From Maribellus sediminis (GTDB lineage: Bacteria; Bacteroidota; Bacteroidia; Bacteroidales; Prolixibacteraceae), in NCBI RefSeq assembly GCF_011799805.1, contig NZ_WXUB01000008.1:1-64000 (forward strand): a stretch of DNA of 64,000 bases, given 5' to 3'. A model generated the notes under the pieces. It was not told the origin of the DNA, did no database searches, and saw nothing but the letters and a program-made list of their open reading frames with translations. Positions 18,364-26,172 of the stretch are shown piece by piece; positions within the stretch are counted from its first letter, which is position 1; the number at the start of each line of letters is the position of its first letter. The position numbers were made by a program, and so were the translations under genes.

Positions 18364-18371
18364 CAAAGATA
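18364..18371 (-). promoter_or_regulatory. Probable -7 element of argH
   Basis: On the minus strand it reads TATCTTTG, an exact TAnnTTTG match, 72 bp before the argH ATG. A TTG at the -33 spacing is not clear. Confidence 0.4.
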
Positions 18372-18521
18372 AGGTTTCCATTTTAAACATTTTGCTATGT
18401 CTGTTGGCTTTGCTTGCTGTTGCCTGAATTTGTGTCGGTACTTGTACACTTAGCTTTTCTATTTTTGCGACAGGAGGTGGCATTCGTGCCTAATTTTCAG
18501 CAGACAATTAGTAATATTATA

Positions 18522-18529
18522 TAAATTTG
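18522..18529 (+). promoter_or_regulatory. Probable -7 element of the downstream membrane protein
   Basis: TAAATTTG followed by C matches the TAnnTTTG consensus. It lies 67 bp before ATG 18597 and 19 bp before an in-frame GTG. Confidence 0.4.
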
Positions 18530-18596
18530 CATCGCTTATTAAAATTGAGTGAACAATATTTTATTACTCAGTAAATGGCACATTTTAAAGATTAGT

Positions 18597-19256
18597 ATGG
18601 AAAAGATTATAAAAATTGTAGTGTACGTTTTACTAGCCGCCTCGTTTTTAGGCGCAACCTCATTTTATTATACCGATGAATTTTATCACAGCCTGGTAGC
18701 TGAAGATGGAATTTTCGAAAATATTACGGCACTGGTGCTGCTTTCGATTTCAGTACTGTTTTTGATTCGTTACATCAAAGAACACAAAACGCGTGGTCGC
18801 TGGTGGAAGGTTCTGAATATTCTGATAGTTGTTGGAGCATTCTTCGGATTTGGAGAAGAGATCTCGTGGGGGCAGCGTATTTTCTCCATTCAGTCGGGTG
18901 AATTTTTTGCCGCCAATAATATTCAGCAGGAAACCAATCTGCACAACCTGGAAGTGGGGGGTGTTAATATTAATAAGCTGATCTTTTCGCAGGGTCTGGT
19001 TATTATTTTCGGTTTCTATTTTGTGCTGGCACAACTGCTTTACCGTAAATGGGATAAATTTCAGGCCCTGATCGATAATTTCGGCGTACAACTTCCGAAA
19101 ATAAAGCAATCGGTGGTGATGTTGCTGGCAACAGGGTTGGTTTTAATGGTTCCCGACAAACGTATTTGGGAGCTTTGGGAAGCCATGTTTGTGACTATTC
19201 TTTTGTGGGTATTTATCGAGCCCTGGAACTCAGACGAAAAAATACTTAAAAGCTAA
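18597..19256 (+). CDS. Membrane protein of unknown function with GEEISWGQRIF motif, copy A
   Basis: ATG 18597 gives 219 residues; an in-frame GTG at 18549 would add 16 residues that look non-homologous. There are about five or six membrane segments. A highly conserved loop reads GEEISWGQRIFSIQSGEFF, then ETNLHNLEVGGVNIN and LIFS. A second gene with the same motifs faces it tail to tail, with only 7 bp between stops. Charged residues in a near-membrane loop (Glu-Glu, Trp, Arg, His) look like an active or binding site. I do not recognise a named family. Confidence 0.7.
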   Translation: MEKIIKIVVYVLLAASFLGATSFYYTDEFYHSLVAEDGIFENITALVLLSISVLFLIRYIKEHKTRGRWWKVLNILIVVGAFFGFGEEISWGQRIFSIQSGEFFAANNIQQETNLHNLEVGGVNINKLIFSQGLVIIFGFYFVLAQLLYRKWDKFQALIDNFGVQLPKIKQSVVMLLATGLVLMVPDKRIWELWEAMFVTILLWVFIEPWNSDEKILKS

Positions 19257-19263
19257 AACGGTT

Positions 19264-19956
19264 TTATTCTTCCTTTTTTAGTTCAATATTAAACACCTTT
19301 TTTGCCGGATTCAGAAACACTAGAAACAGAATTCCGGTGAGTGCCAACTCGTGCAATTCGCTTTCTTTTTTCATGCCAATTAATAAGGGCACCGAAATGT
19401 TGGTGACCAGCAGTAAAATAATGTGGTGAAGTCGGGGGAGCGGAACACCAAAATCAATGACCAGTTTCCGGATGAATTTTACTTTCCACACCAATAAAGG
19501 AAGGATGATGAAGTAAAAAGCCAGTGCGATGAACATCAGGTTCGAGAAAATCAGGATGTTGAGGTCGACACCACCTATTTTTAAATTATGCAGATTGGTT
19601 TCGCCCTGGTAGTTGTGTTCCATAAAATACTCGCTGGTGTGAATGCCAAATATTCTTTGTCCCCACGAAATTTCTTCGCCCGCGCCAAAAATGAAAACGA
19701 GGCTGGCCAGCGTAAAAAACAGGAGCTGCTTCTTGTCGTTTTGTCTCATTGATTTAATGGCATTGCTTCCGAGCACAATCGCTCCCAGTAAAAGGAACAA
19801 TGCCGTGAGGTATTCTACCCATCCGTCTTCGCGAACCACAACACGAAATGCTTCGTAACTTTCAATGCTTTTGAATTTTGCAAAAGCAATGAACCAAATA
19901 ATGATTCCGTAAACCAGAATGTCGGTGATTAAAATTGGCGTAACCTTTCTACTCAT
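19264..19956 (-). CDS. Membrane protein of unknown function with GEEISWGQRIF motif, copy B
   Basis: This 230-residue polytopic protein is a homologue of the convergent gene: REDGWVEYLTAL near 42, GEEISWGQRIFGIHTSEYF near 93, ETNLHNLKIGGVDLN near 120, LIFS and FGVPLP later. The two proteins share the order and spacing of every conserved loop but differ in most membrane residues, so the duplication is not recent. The end-to-end arrangement implies an inverted duplication or independent arrival. A CAAATTTA sequence (19982-19989, TAAATTTG on minus) may be its -7 element. Function unknown. Confidence 0.7.
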   Translation of the reverse strand: MSRKVTPILITDILVYGIIIWFIAFAKFKSIESYEAFRVVVREDGWVEYLTALFLLLGAIVLGSNAIKSMRQNDKKQLLFFTLASLVFIFGAGEEISWGQRIFGIHTSEYFMEHNYQGETNLHNLKIGGVDLNILIFSNLMFIALAFYFIILPLLVWKVKFIRKLVIDFGVPLPRLHHIILLLVTNISVPLLIGMKKESELHELALTGILFLVFLNPAKKVFNIELKKEE

Positions 19957-20027
19957 ATCAGTGTTTAATGCTAAATTGCGCCAAATTTAAGTTTTTTATT
20001 GTTTTTAAGCTATTTGAACTTACCGAT

Positions 20028-21665
20028 ATGTTGAAGGATCGTAATTTTATTTTTACCGTTGTTATAGTTATTCTTTTGGTTATAATCGCTTCGCTTCCGG
20101 TGCCTTTGTTGGTAAACGCTGCGAAGTATGCACAAGTTGGTCGCGAAATATTGCATAATGGCGACTGGATTAACCTGACAATAGGCGGTGAGCCTTACGA
20201 TCAGAAACCGCCAATGTTGTTCTGGTTGGCAGCCATAACCTTTAATATCTTCGGAGTTTCGACCATCGGCTATAAAGTAGCCGTTATCCTGGTTTCGTTT
20301 TTAGGAGTTTATTCCACTTACCGTTTGGGAAAACTGTTTTACGGAAAAGAAACCGGGCTGCTTGCAGCCATTTTCTGGGCTTCCTCGCTCAGTTACCTGC
20401 ATTTTCACAATGATATTCATACTGACACGATGTTGGTTTCGTTCGTGGTGTTCGCCGTTTGGCAGTTTATGACTTTTTTCCGCGAAAAAAAATGGTATCA
20501 GTTTATACTTGGAGCCGTTGGTGTTGGTTTGTCGATGCTGACAAAGGGGCCGGTAGGAATGCTGATTCCTGCATTCGCCGTTGGTGCCAATCTTTTAGTG
20601 CATAAACAGTGGCGCGAAATTTTTAACCTGCGCTGGATTGTTGCTGCCGTTATTGTAGGCATTATTATTATACCGGCTTTGTTAGGTCTTTTTCAGCAGT
20701 TTGGGCTCGAAGGCATCAAATTCTATTTCTGGACCAATAATATGGGGCGCGTTACGGGCTCATACCAGGGAACCAATACCGATTACTTTTTCTACCTGCA
20801 CACCTCGATGTACATGTTGCTGCCCTGGTCGGTATTTATGCTGGTTGCCATGTTCAGTGAAATCAAAAGCCTGATCAGCTTAAAAAAATCAGAGATTAAA
20901 ACGATTGAGGTAGCTAATCTGGCTGCAGTTGTATTTTTTCTTGGTATTCTGAGTGTGGCGAAACAAAAAAATCCGCACTACATGTTAAGCGCCGTACCAT
21001 TTCTTTTTATCATCACTTCGAAGTGGACGATCCGGTTTTTTACTGAAGAACAATATGCGAAACTGAAAAAAGTGCTTTCCATTATTCATAAAGTGATTGC
21101 CGTTTTGTTGATGGCCATGATCCCGTTTATGTCAGGATTCTTTTTCCCCGAAACCCGAATTATTTACTGGGTGCTTTTAATTTTGATGGCGGGAGGATCG
21201 ATTTACCTTGTTTTCAGAAAAGCAGATCTGAAAAAACAGGTATTGATGTTGGTTTTGGCATCTTCGGCATTGTTGTTTACCATTAATTACAACATGCTGC
21301 CCAATATGTGTAAATACGAAACTTCGATAGAAGCCGCCGAAATTTTTAATGAAAAAGCCGAATCGGGAGCTACGCTAAATATCTACGGCGAAAAAGCCCG
21401 TTTATGGGAATTGCTGTTTTATTCCGATTCGTACGGCACCTATTTGCAAACGCAGGAGATGCTTGAAGACTTCCTGCCACATCCCGGCGCCTGGATTTAT
21501 ACCACCGAAGCCGGTTACGAGGAAATGCAGGAAATGGGAATAACCATGGAGGTGGCTCATGAATTTACTCAGCATAAGAAAGTGACCAGCCAGTCGATCA
21601 ATTTCCTGAATCCGAACAAACGAGCTTCCCGGTTTCAGAAAATGTACCTCTTAATTTTGCGCTAA
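20028..21665 (+). CDS. ArnT/PMT-like family 39 glycosyltransferase (GT-C fold)
   Basis: ATG 20028 gives 545 residues with about a dozen membrane segments. The first periplasmic loop has the acidic/His pattern of GT39/GT83 enzymes: YAQVGREIL, GGEPYDQKPPMLFWL. The second shows HFHNDIHTDTML, followed by SMLTKGPVGMLIP. Such enzymes move a sugar from a polyprenyl phosphate to lipid A or protein at the periplasmic face. The ArnT class adds aminoarabinose to lipid A, but the sugar here cannot be read. An in-frame start at 19968 lies almost at the start of the divergent gene and is less likely. No arn operon is nearby. Confidence 0.82.
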   Translation: MLKDRNFIFTVVIVILLVIIASLPVPLLVNAAKYAQVGREILHNGDWINLTIGGEPYDQKPPMLFWLAAITFNIFGVSTIGYKVAVILVSFLGVYSTYRLGKLFYGKETGLLAAIFWASSLSYLHFHNDIHTDTMLVSFVVFAVWQFMTFFREKKWYQFILGAVGVGLSMLTKGPVGMLIPAFAVGANLLVHKQWREIFNLRWIVAAVIVGIIIIPALLGLFQQFGLEGIKFYFWTNNMGRVTGSYQGTNTDYFFYLHTSMYMLLPWSVFMLVAMFSEIKSLISLKKSEIKTIEVANLAAVVFFLGILSVAKQKNPHYMLSAVPFLFIITSKWTIRFFTEEQYAKLKKVLSIIHKVIAVLLMAMIPFMSGFFFPETRIIYWVLLILMAGGSIYLVFRKADLKKQVLMLVLASSALLFTINYNMLPNMCKYETSIEAAEIFNEKAESGATLNIYGEKARLWELLFYSDSYGTYLQTQEMLEDFLPHPGAWIYTTEAGYEEMQEMGITMEVAHEFTQHKKVTSQSINFLNPNKRASRFQKMYLLILR

Positions 21666-22117
21666 CTTTTTGTAAGATCCCGCTTTTTAACATTTCCCCT
21701 TCTTTATCCGGGCCATAACCTGGTCTGTATTTCTTTTTTGTTTCCCAAACAGTAAGAAAGGTTGTAAACTTCAGTTTTACTTCACTTTAGCAGTCTTTTT
21801 TTTTCCTTTTGTTTCGATGCCATAGACAACAATCTGTGTCATGTTGTATAAAATAGTCACGTTATGAGGTTGAAATGTATCAAAATGGACAAAAAATGTT
21901 TCAAATATTAATAATTTGTTAAGCGAAGTGATTTGATATGTCGAAATGGGGGGTGTCCTCACAAAAAATACATTTTTTTGAACCAGAAAAGAAAAAATAA
22001 GGGGTAAAGGTTCGATAAAATATAAAAAACCGAAAACAGGCCTCATTTTAAAGAGGGGTTTATTTGAAAAACCGAACAAAATATAAAAGACAGTTTAACA
22101 CTTTAAATTTAACTATT
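21666..22117. other. Long AT-rich leader before the porin-PII-Amt operon
   Basis: These 452 bp hold no convincing gene; a 100-codon minus-strand frame (21777-22079) is low-complexity Phe/Lys-rich and unlikely. Two imperfect copies of a block built from AAAATATAAAA and GAAAAACCGAA lie at about 22016-22040 and 22063-22090. I see neither a clear sigma-54 site nor an exact TAnnTTTG. The length is consistent with complex nitrogen regulation. Confidence 0.5.
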
Positions 22118-22792
22118 ATGAAAAAGACACTACTGGTTGCTGCTAGTATGTTACTATTGGTAACATTGTTTTCCCCCAATGCAAAAGCTCAGGAATGGGA
22201 CACTGGACTTGACATTTACTCAAGCTACATTTGGCGTGGTGCCAAATTTGGTTCAGGCCCTGCTTTCCAGCCTTATGTTGAAATGAGTGCAGGTGGTTTT
22301 GCCATCGGTGCCTGGGGATCTGTCAGCTCATCAGATCTTGAAGGTTTTGAAATGGACTTATACGCCGGATACGAATTTGCGTTGGGCGAGAATTCAACTT
22401 TGGGTCTTACCCTGACCGACTATTATTTCGGTGGCGACTGGACCAAGTTTAGCAAAGATGACGGTATCCATTTCTTTGAACCAATGGTTTCACTTGGATT
22501 GGGTGACTTCTCACTTACAGGTGCATACATGTTTTATGAAGGAGCCGGAACTGGCGATGATTCAGGAGACTTATACCTGGAAGCCGGTTATTCATTCGGT
22601 TCAGTAGATTTAACTCTTGGTGGCGGAACCGGTCAGTACACCGACGATGGTGAATTCAATATCTGTAACATCGCTGTTGGTACTTCAAAAGAAATTGCCA
22701 TCACTGAATCGTTCTCATTGCCTGTTTCAGGTGCTGTAATTCTCAATCCATCTACCGGCGGATTCTTTATCACAGTTGGAATTTCTCTCTAA
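22118..22792 (+). CDS. Outer-membrane beta-barrel protein, TorF/Gcw_chp-like putative porin
   Basis: The 224-residue precursor has a clear signal peptide ending NAKAQ (about residue 25). It then opens with GLDIYSSYIWRGAKFGSGPAFQPY, the DxYSSYxWRG start of the Gcw_chp/TorF family, followed by alternating amphipathic strands rich in Gly, Tyr and Phe, ending in an aromatic/hydrophobic strand. The start at 22118 is fixed by the signal peptide; earlier ATGs are not supported. It is followed within 60 bp by PII and Amt genes, so it probably admits ammonium or small nitrogen compounds or marks nitrogen limitation. The porin role is inferred. Confidence 0.8.
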   Translation: MKKTLLVAASMLLLVTLFSPNAKAQEWDTGLDIYSSYIWRGAKFGSGPAFQPYVEMSAGGFAIGAWGSVSSSDLEGFEMDLYAGYEFALGENSTLGLTLTDYYFGGDWTKFSKDDGIHFFEPMVSLGLGDFSLTGAYMFYEGAGTGDDSGDLYLEAGYSFGSVDLTLGGGTGQYTDDGEFNICNIAVGTSKEIAITESFSLPVSGAVILNPSTGGFFITVGISL

Positions 22793-22802
22793 AAAAATGA
22801 AA

Positions 22803-22830
22803 AGTAAGGTGTAGTCTGCTACACCTTACT
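22803..22830 (+). other. Strong intercistronic hairpin between porin and PII genes
   Basis: A perfect 12-bp stem (AGTAAGGTGTAG/CTACACCTTACT) with a TCTG loop lies 10 bp after the porin stop. No T-run follows, so it is more likely an mRNA-stabilising or processing element that sets the ratio of porin to PII/Amt, or a weak partial terminator. Confidence 0.6.
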
Positions 22831-22852
22831 ATAAACTAAAAAAATACAGATA

Positions 22853-23209
22853 ATGAAAAAAGTTGAAGCAATCATACGCAAAACCAAATTCGATGAGGTG
22901 ACTGAAGCACTTTACGAAGCTGGTATTGAATTCTTCTCTTACTGGGATGTAAGAGGTGTTGGTCAGGCACGCGAAGGCCGTGTTTACCGTGGTGTGGTTT
23001 ACGACACCAGTTCGATCGAACGTACCAAACTTGAAATTATAGTTCGTGACAAGAACGTAGAGAAAACAGTTTCTGCAATCCTTGGTGCAGCGAGATCCGG
23101 CGAGATCGGTGACGGTAAGATCTTTATTCTTCCTATCGAAGAATCGTACCGAATCAGAACCGGTGAAGTGGGTGACGAGTCGCTATTCATTAAAGGAAAA
23201 GAAGAATAA
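22853..23209 (+). CDS. glnK: Nitrogen regulatory protein PII
   Basis: The 118-residue protein has standard PII length. The T-loop reads GRVYRGVVYDT, with Tyr50 at the uridylylation position; the usual RGxEY becomes RGVVY. The B-loop (IGDGKIFILPIEE) and C-loop (RIRTGEVGDES) for ATP/2-oxoglutarate binding are intact. A PII gene directly before amtB is normally glnK; its trimer blocks the transporter channel when nitrogen is plentiful. It lies 28 bp upstream of amtB. No uridylyltransferase gene is present in the window. Confidence 0.94.
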   Translation: MKKVEAIIRKTKFDEVTEALYEAGIEFFSYWDVRGVGQAREGRVYRGVVYDTSSIERTKLEIIVRDKNVEKTVSAILGAARSGEIGDGKIFILPIEESYRIRTGEVGDESLFIKGKEE

Positions 23210-23237
23210 TTAATAACTGCAAAAAAATTAGATTATC

Positions 23238-24470
23238 ATGGAAGAAACTTTACAAGGCCTACAAATAGGTATCGACAATATGTGGTTGTTAGTTGCTGCA
23301 TTTCTGGTAATGTTTATGCAACCCGGTTTTGCGATGGTGGAAGCTGGTTTTACCCGCTCGAAAAACACCGCAAACATCCTGATGAAAAACTTAATGGACT
23401 TCTCAATCGGTTCATTACTATATTGGATTATCGGATTCACCATTATGTATGGTGATTCAATTGGTGGATTTATCGGAATGCCTGACCTGTTCTTTATGAG
23501 CGATGGTTTTGGCGACAATTATTCTGATTATGCCGACCTGTTCTTCCAAACAGTATTTGCTGCTACTGCCGCTACCATCGTATCGGGAGCCATGGCAGAA
23601 AGAACAGAATTCAAATCTTATTTAATATTTAGTATCGTTATTACCGTAGTGATTTACCCGATCTCAGGTCACTGGACATGGGGTGGCGGATGGTTAAGCC
23701 AGCTTGGTTTCCACGATTTCGCCGGTTCATCTATCGTACACTCGGTTGGTGCATGGGTAGGTTTGGCAGGTGCTGCACTTATCGGCCCGCGTATCGGTAA
23801 ATACGGAAAAGATGGAAAAGCAAAAGCAATACCGGGTCACAACCTGGCATTGGGAGCACTGGGTGTATTCATCCTGTGGTTCGGATGGTTCGGATTTAAC
23901 CCTGGTTCGCAGTTAGCTGCTGCCGGTACCGACAACGCTGTTGCTATTGGTCACATTGCAGTTACCACTAACCTGGCTGCTGCTGCAGGTGCTGTTACGG
24001 CTATGCTGGTATCGTGGTTCCGTTATAAGCGCCCTGCGCTGTCGATTTCGTTGAACGGTGCACTTGCCGGTTTGGTGGCCATTACTGCAGGTTGTGATGC
24101 TGTAAACCCAATGGGTGCGCTTTTTATCGGTATCATCGCCGGATTTGTATTGCCATTCGCAGTTGAGTTTATCGATAAAGTATTAAAAGTTGACGACCCT
24201 GTAGGTGCTATCTCTGTTCACGGAGTGAGCGGTGCACTGGGTACTTTGGCAGTAGGTTTATTCTCTACTTCTGAAGGCTTGTTCTACGGCGGTGGTGCAA
24301 AATTACTGGGTATCCAGGCAATTGGCGTTCTTGCCTTTTTTGTTTGGGCATTCGGTCTTGGTTTGATCTTGTTCTTCATCTTGAAGAAACTAAATATATT
24401 GCGCGTTTCTAAGCGCATTGAAGAAGAAGGCCTCGATGTTTACGAACATGGTGAAAGTGCCTATAATTAA
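23238..24470 (+). CDS. amtB: Ammonium transporter
   Basis: The 410-residue protein has eleven membrane segments. The Amt signature at the start (MQPGFAMVEAGFTRSKNTANIL), the pore twin histidines (SSIVHSVGAWVG near 170 and GAISVHGVSGALGTL near 325) and the GAMAERT and WFGFNPGS motifs are all present. It forms a trimeric inner-membrane channel that takes up ammonium. The short cytoplasmic tail (about 25 residues) is normal. It ends the porin-glnK-amtB operon, closed by a very strong terminator. Confidence 0.97.
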   Translation: MEETLQGLQIGIDNMWLLVAAFLVMFMQPGFAMVEAGFTRSKNTANILMKNLMDFSIGSLLYWIIGFTIMYGDSIGGFIGMPDLFFMSDGFGDNYSDYADLFFQTVFAATAATIVSGAMAERTEFKSYLIFSIVITVVIYPISGHWTWGGGWLSQLGFHDFAGSSIVHSVGAWVGLAGAALIGPRIGKYGKDGKAKAIPGHNLALGALGVFILWFGWFGFNPGSQLAAAGTDNAVAIGHIAVTTNLAAAAGAVTAMLVSWFRYKRPALSISLNGALAGLVAITAGCDAVNPMGALFIGIIAGFVLPFAVEFIDKVLKVDDPVGAISVHGVSGALGTLAVGLFSTSEGLFYGGGAKLLGIQAIGVLAFFVWAFGLGLILFFILKKLNILRVSKRIEEEGLDVYEHGESAYN

Positions 24471-24511
24471 TAATCTTCTTCAGCTTTTAAGTCTGTAGCT
24501 GTCTGTTTTAT

Positions 24512-24539
24512 GGCCCCGCCAGTGGGCGGGGCCTTTCTT
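24512..24539 (+). terminator. Terminator of the porin-glnK-amtB operon
   Basis: A perfect 9-bp G+C stem (24512-24520 with 24525-24533) has an AGTG loop and is followed by TTTCTT. It is very stable. Confidence 0.9.
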
Positions 24540-24647
24540 CAAAAGCTGCAGGTGTTGAGCGAAACTAATTAACTTGTTATTATAGATTTAACTTCAATTA
24601 AGGTCAAGGGTAGTTTACGTTAGTTTAGTTAGATTAGAAAAACACGA

Positions 24648-24678
24648 AACCGGTTGTCGAAAGGCGACTGGTTTTTTT
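24648..24678 (+). terminator. Second terminator, GAAA tetraloop
   Basis: An 11-bp stem with three G-T pairs (24648-24658/24663-24673) is closed by GAAA and followed by a seven-T run. It lies 114 bp after the amtB terminator with no gene between. It may act as a backstop or end a short independent transcript. Confidence 0.75.
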
Positions 24679-24724
24679 GTTGATAACTAAACGGATTATT
24701 TCGATCGTGAAAACCAGCGATCGT

Positions 24725-24732
24725 TATTTTTG
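24725..24732 (+). promoter_or_regulatory. -7 element (TATTTTTG) of the DUF4494 gene
   Basis: An exact TAnnTTTG match lies 25 bp before the start codon. A CGATCG...CGATCG repeat (24702-24722) flanks the -33 region. Confidence 0.45.
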
Positions 24733-24757
24733 CTGACTCTAAAATTTGATGATCATG

Positions 24758-25357
24758 ATGCAGACCTGGTTCGAAAGTAAAGTAAAATATTCAAAGGTTT
24801 CTCAAACCGGTAAGGAACAAATGGTAACCGAGAGTTTCCTGCTCGACGCAGTATCGTATACCGATGCTGAAACGCGTATTATTCGCAAAATGCAGGAAAT
24901 GGTGCGGGGTGGCGAGTTCCAGATCGTGGATATCAAAAAATCGAAAATAGCCGAAGTATTTCCTTTCGAAAACGGCGAGTGGTGGTTTAAAGCTACCATT
25001 AACCTGGTAACGGTTGACGAAGACGCCGGCAAGGAAAAAAAGATGCGTACTTACTACATGATCATGGCCGACGACCTGAAAGAAGCTTTACTGCGCTTGG
25101 AAGAAAGCCTCGAATTTCTGGTTATTCCTTACGTGGTTTCGGCGCTTACAGTGAGCACTATTGTTGATGTTTTCCCGTATGAAGCATCCGAATCAGGAAT
25201 ACCATCAGGATACGTTCCTCTGGATAAAGAAAGCCGCAAAGACAACCCGATTTTTACAGATGGTAAAAATCCGTTTGAAGATGAAGAAAAGCCTGAAGGA
25301 AACCCGATTGAAGAAGATATTGACGAGGCTCAGGAACCTGAATTTTCAGTAGAATAA
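24758..25357 (+). CDS. DUF4494 domain protein
   Basis: I chose ATG 24758, giving MQTWFESKVKY, the usual N-terminus of this Bacteroidota family; ATGs a few codons earlier are possible. It has 199 residues. The DUF4494 domain covers about residues 1-140, with WWFKATINLV and the repeated TV(S/D)xIVDVFPY ending. The last 50 residues are acidic, low-complexity and probably disordered. The family is cytosolic, widespread in Bacteroidota and of unknown function. It has its own promoter, and the stop converges on the following minus-strand block. Confidence 0.85.
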   Translation: MQTWFESKVKYSKVSQTGKEQMVTESFLLDAVSYTDAETRIIRKMQEMVRGGEFQIVDIKKSKIAEVFPFENGEWWFKATINLVTVDEDAGKEKKMRTYYMIMADDLKEALLRLEESLEFLVIPYVVSALTVSTIVDVFPYEASESGIPSGYVPLDKESRKDNPIFTDGKNPFEDEEKPEGNPIEEDIDEAQEPEFSVE

Positions 25358-25430
25358 GTTTGTTGCAATTCTTTTAACAATCCCTGGTCAATTTATTTCT
25401 TTATTCCTTGTCGGGTGAAAATGAAGCTAT

Positions 25431-26126
25431 TTATATTTTTTTATAATTAGAATATTCAGAAGTAAATTTTACAGGCACTGTTTGTCCAAGCATTTTTGCA
25501 TTCATGTTTATTTCTTCCTTTTCTACCTGGTATACTTTTTCTGTTTCGTTAAATATATAGTCTACAACCAGAGAATACTTATCAACGTTGAAAGGTTTGA
25601 TCTTTGTTGGTTTGACATTTACATATTCAACTTTTTCAAGCTGTTTGGTAGTTTTATTTAAGAAGGCTTTGCCTTTAATATCTGCCAGATACTTATATCG
25701 CCATTTTAAGGTAGAACTATCGTATCTAAAATTAACCACCAGGTAATCGTTATTGTCGGATTCTATATCCCAGGAAGAATCGTCGATTTTCGCTTTAATC
25801 TCCTCTTCTTTCATATTGTGATCCTTTTTGAACTGTTTAATCTCCTTTTTTGAAGGATCTTTTCCGTTATAAGACAACAGAATCCATTGTTCACCCTTTT
25901 TTTGCGTTGGGTCATACTTTGCCTCTTCAACAATGATCTCAGCATCTATATCAGCAGTCGTTGTTAAGTTAAAGGAATGATCTCCATCAGTATCTGCACC
26001 TCCAATACTTTTCGCAAGTAATTCGGCCGGAAAATTAAATTCCTTAAGTTTATCAAGTACTGCATTGTCCTGAGCAGTAGCTGCCACGGACAAGAATAGT
26101 GTAATGCAAAAAATTAACTTTTTCAT
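25431..26126 (-). CDS. Secreted protein of unknown function
   Basis: The 231-residue protein has a signal peptide (MKKLIFCITLFLSVAATAQ). The mature part is rich in Lys, Glu and Asp, with alternating strand-like segments such as DYLVVNFRYD and YSLVVDYIF. No recognisable domain or catalytic motif is seen. It is the last gene of the minus-strand block that begins with a TetR regulator, 46 bp after the phosphatase-like gene, so it is probably periplasmic and co-expressed with it. Confidence 0.65.
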   Translation of the reverse strand: MKKLIFCITLFLSVAATAQDNAVLDKLKEFNFPAELLAKSIGGADTDGDHSFNLTTTADIDAEIIVEEAKYDPTQKKGEQWILLSYNGKDPSKKEIKQFKKDHNMKEEEIKAKIDDSSWDIESDNNDYLVVNFRYDSSTLKWRYKYLADIKGKAFLNKTTKQLEKVEYVNVKPTKIKPFNVDKYSLVVDYIFNETEKVYQVEKEEINMNAKMLGQTVPVKFTSEYSNYKKI

Positions 26127-26172
26127 TTTTTAATCAATTATTATTCATCAATGTGATTTCTGTATATCGTTT

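Larger units (their letters stand above)
18293..18596. other. Divergent intergenic region between argH and a membrane protein
   Basis: It holds a probable -7 element for argH on the minus strand (CAAAGATA read on plus, 18364-18371) and TAAATTTG (18522-18529) for the plus-strand membrane protein. I see no open frame or repeat in it. Confidence 0.5.

Noticed and set aside
21777-22079. 100-codon minus-strand frame upstream of the porin
   Set aside because: It has low-complexity Phe/Lys-rich content, no recognisable domain, and overlaps the porin leader.
21666-22117. Sigma-54 promoter before the porin-glnK-amtB operon
   Set aside because: I found no TGGCAC-N5-TTGC-type pair; nitrogen control must use other sites.
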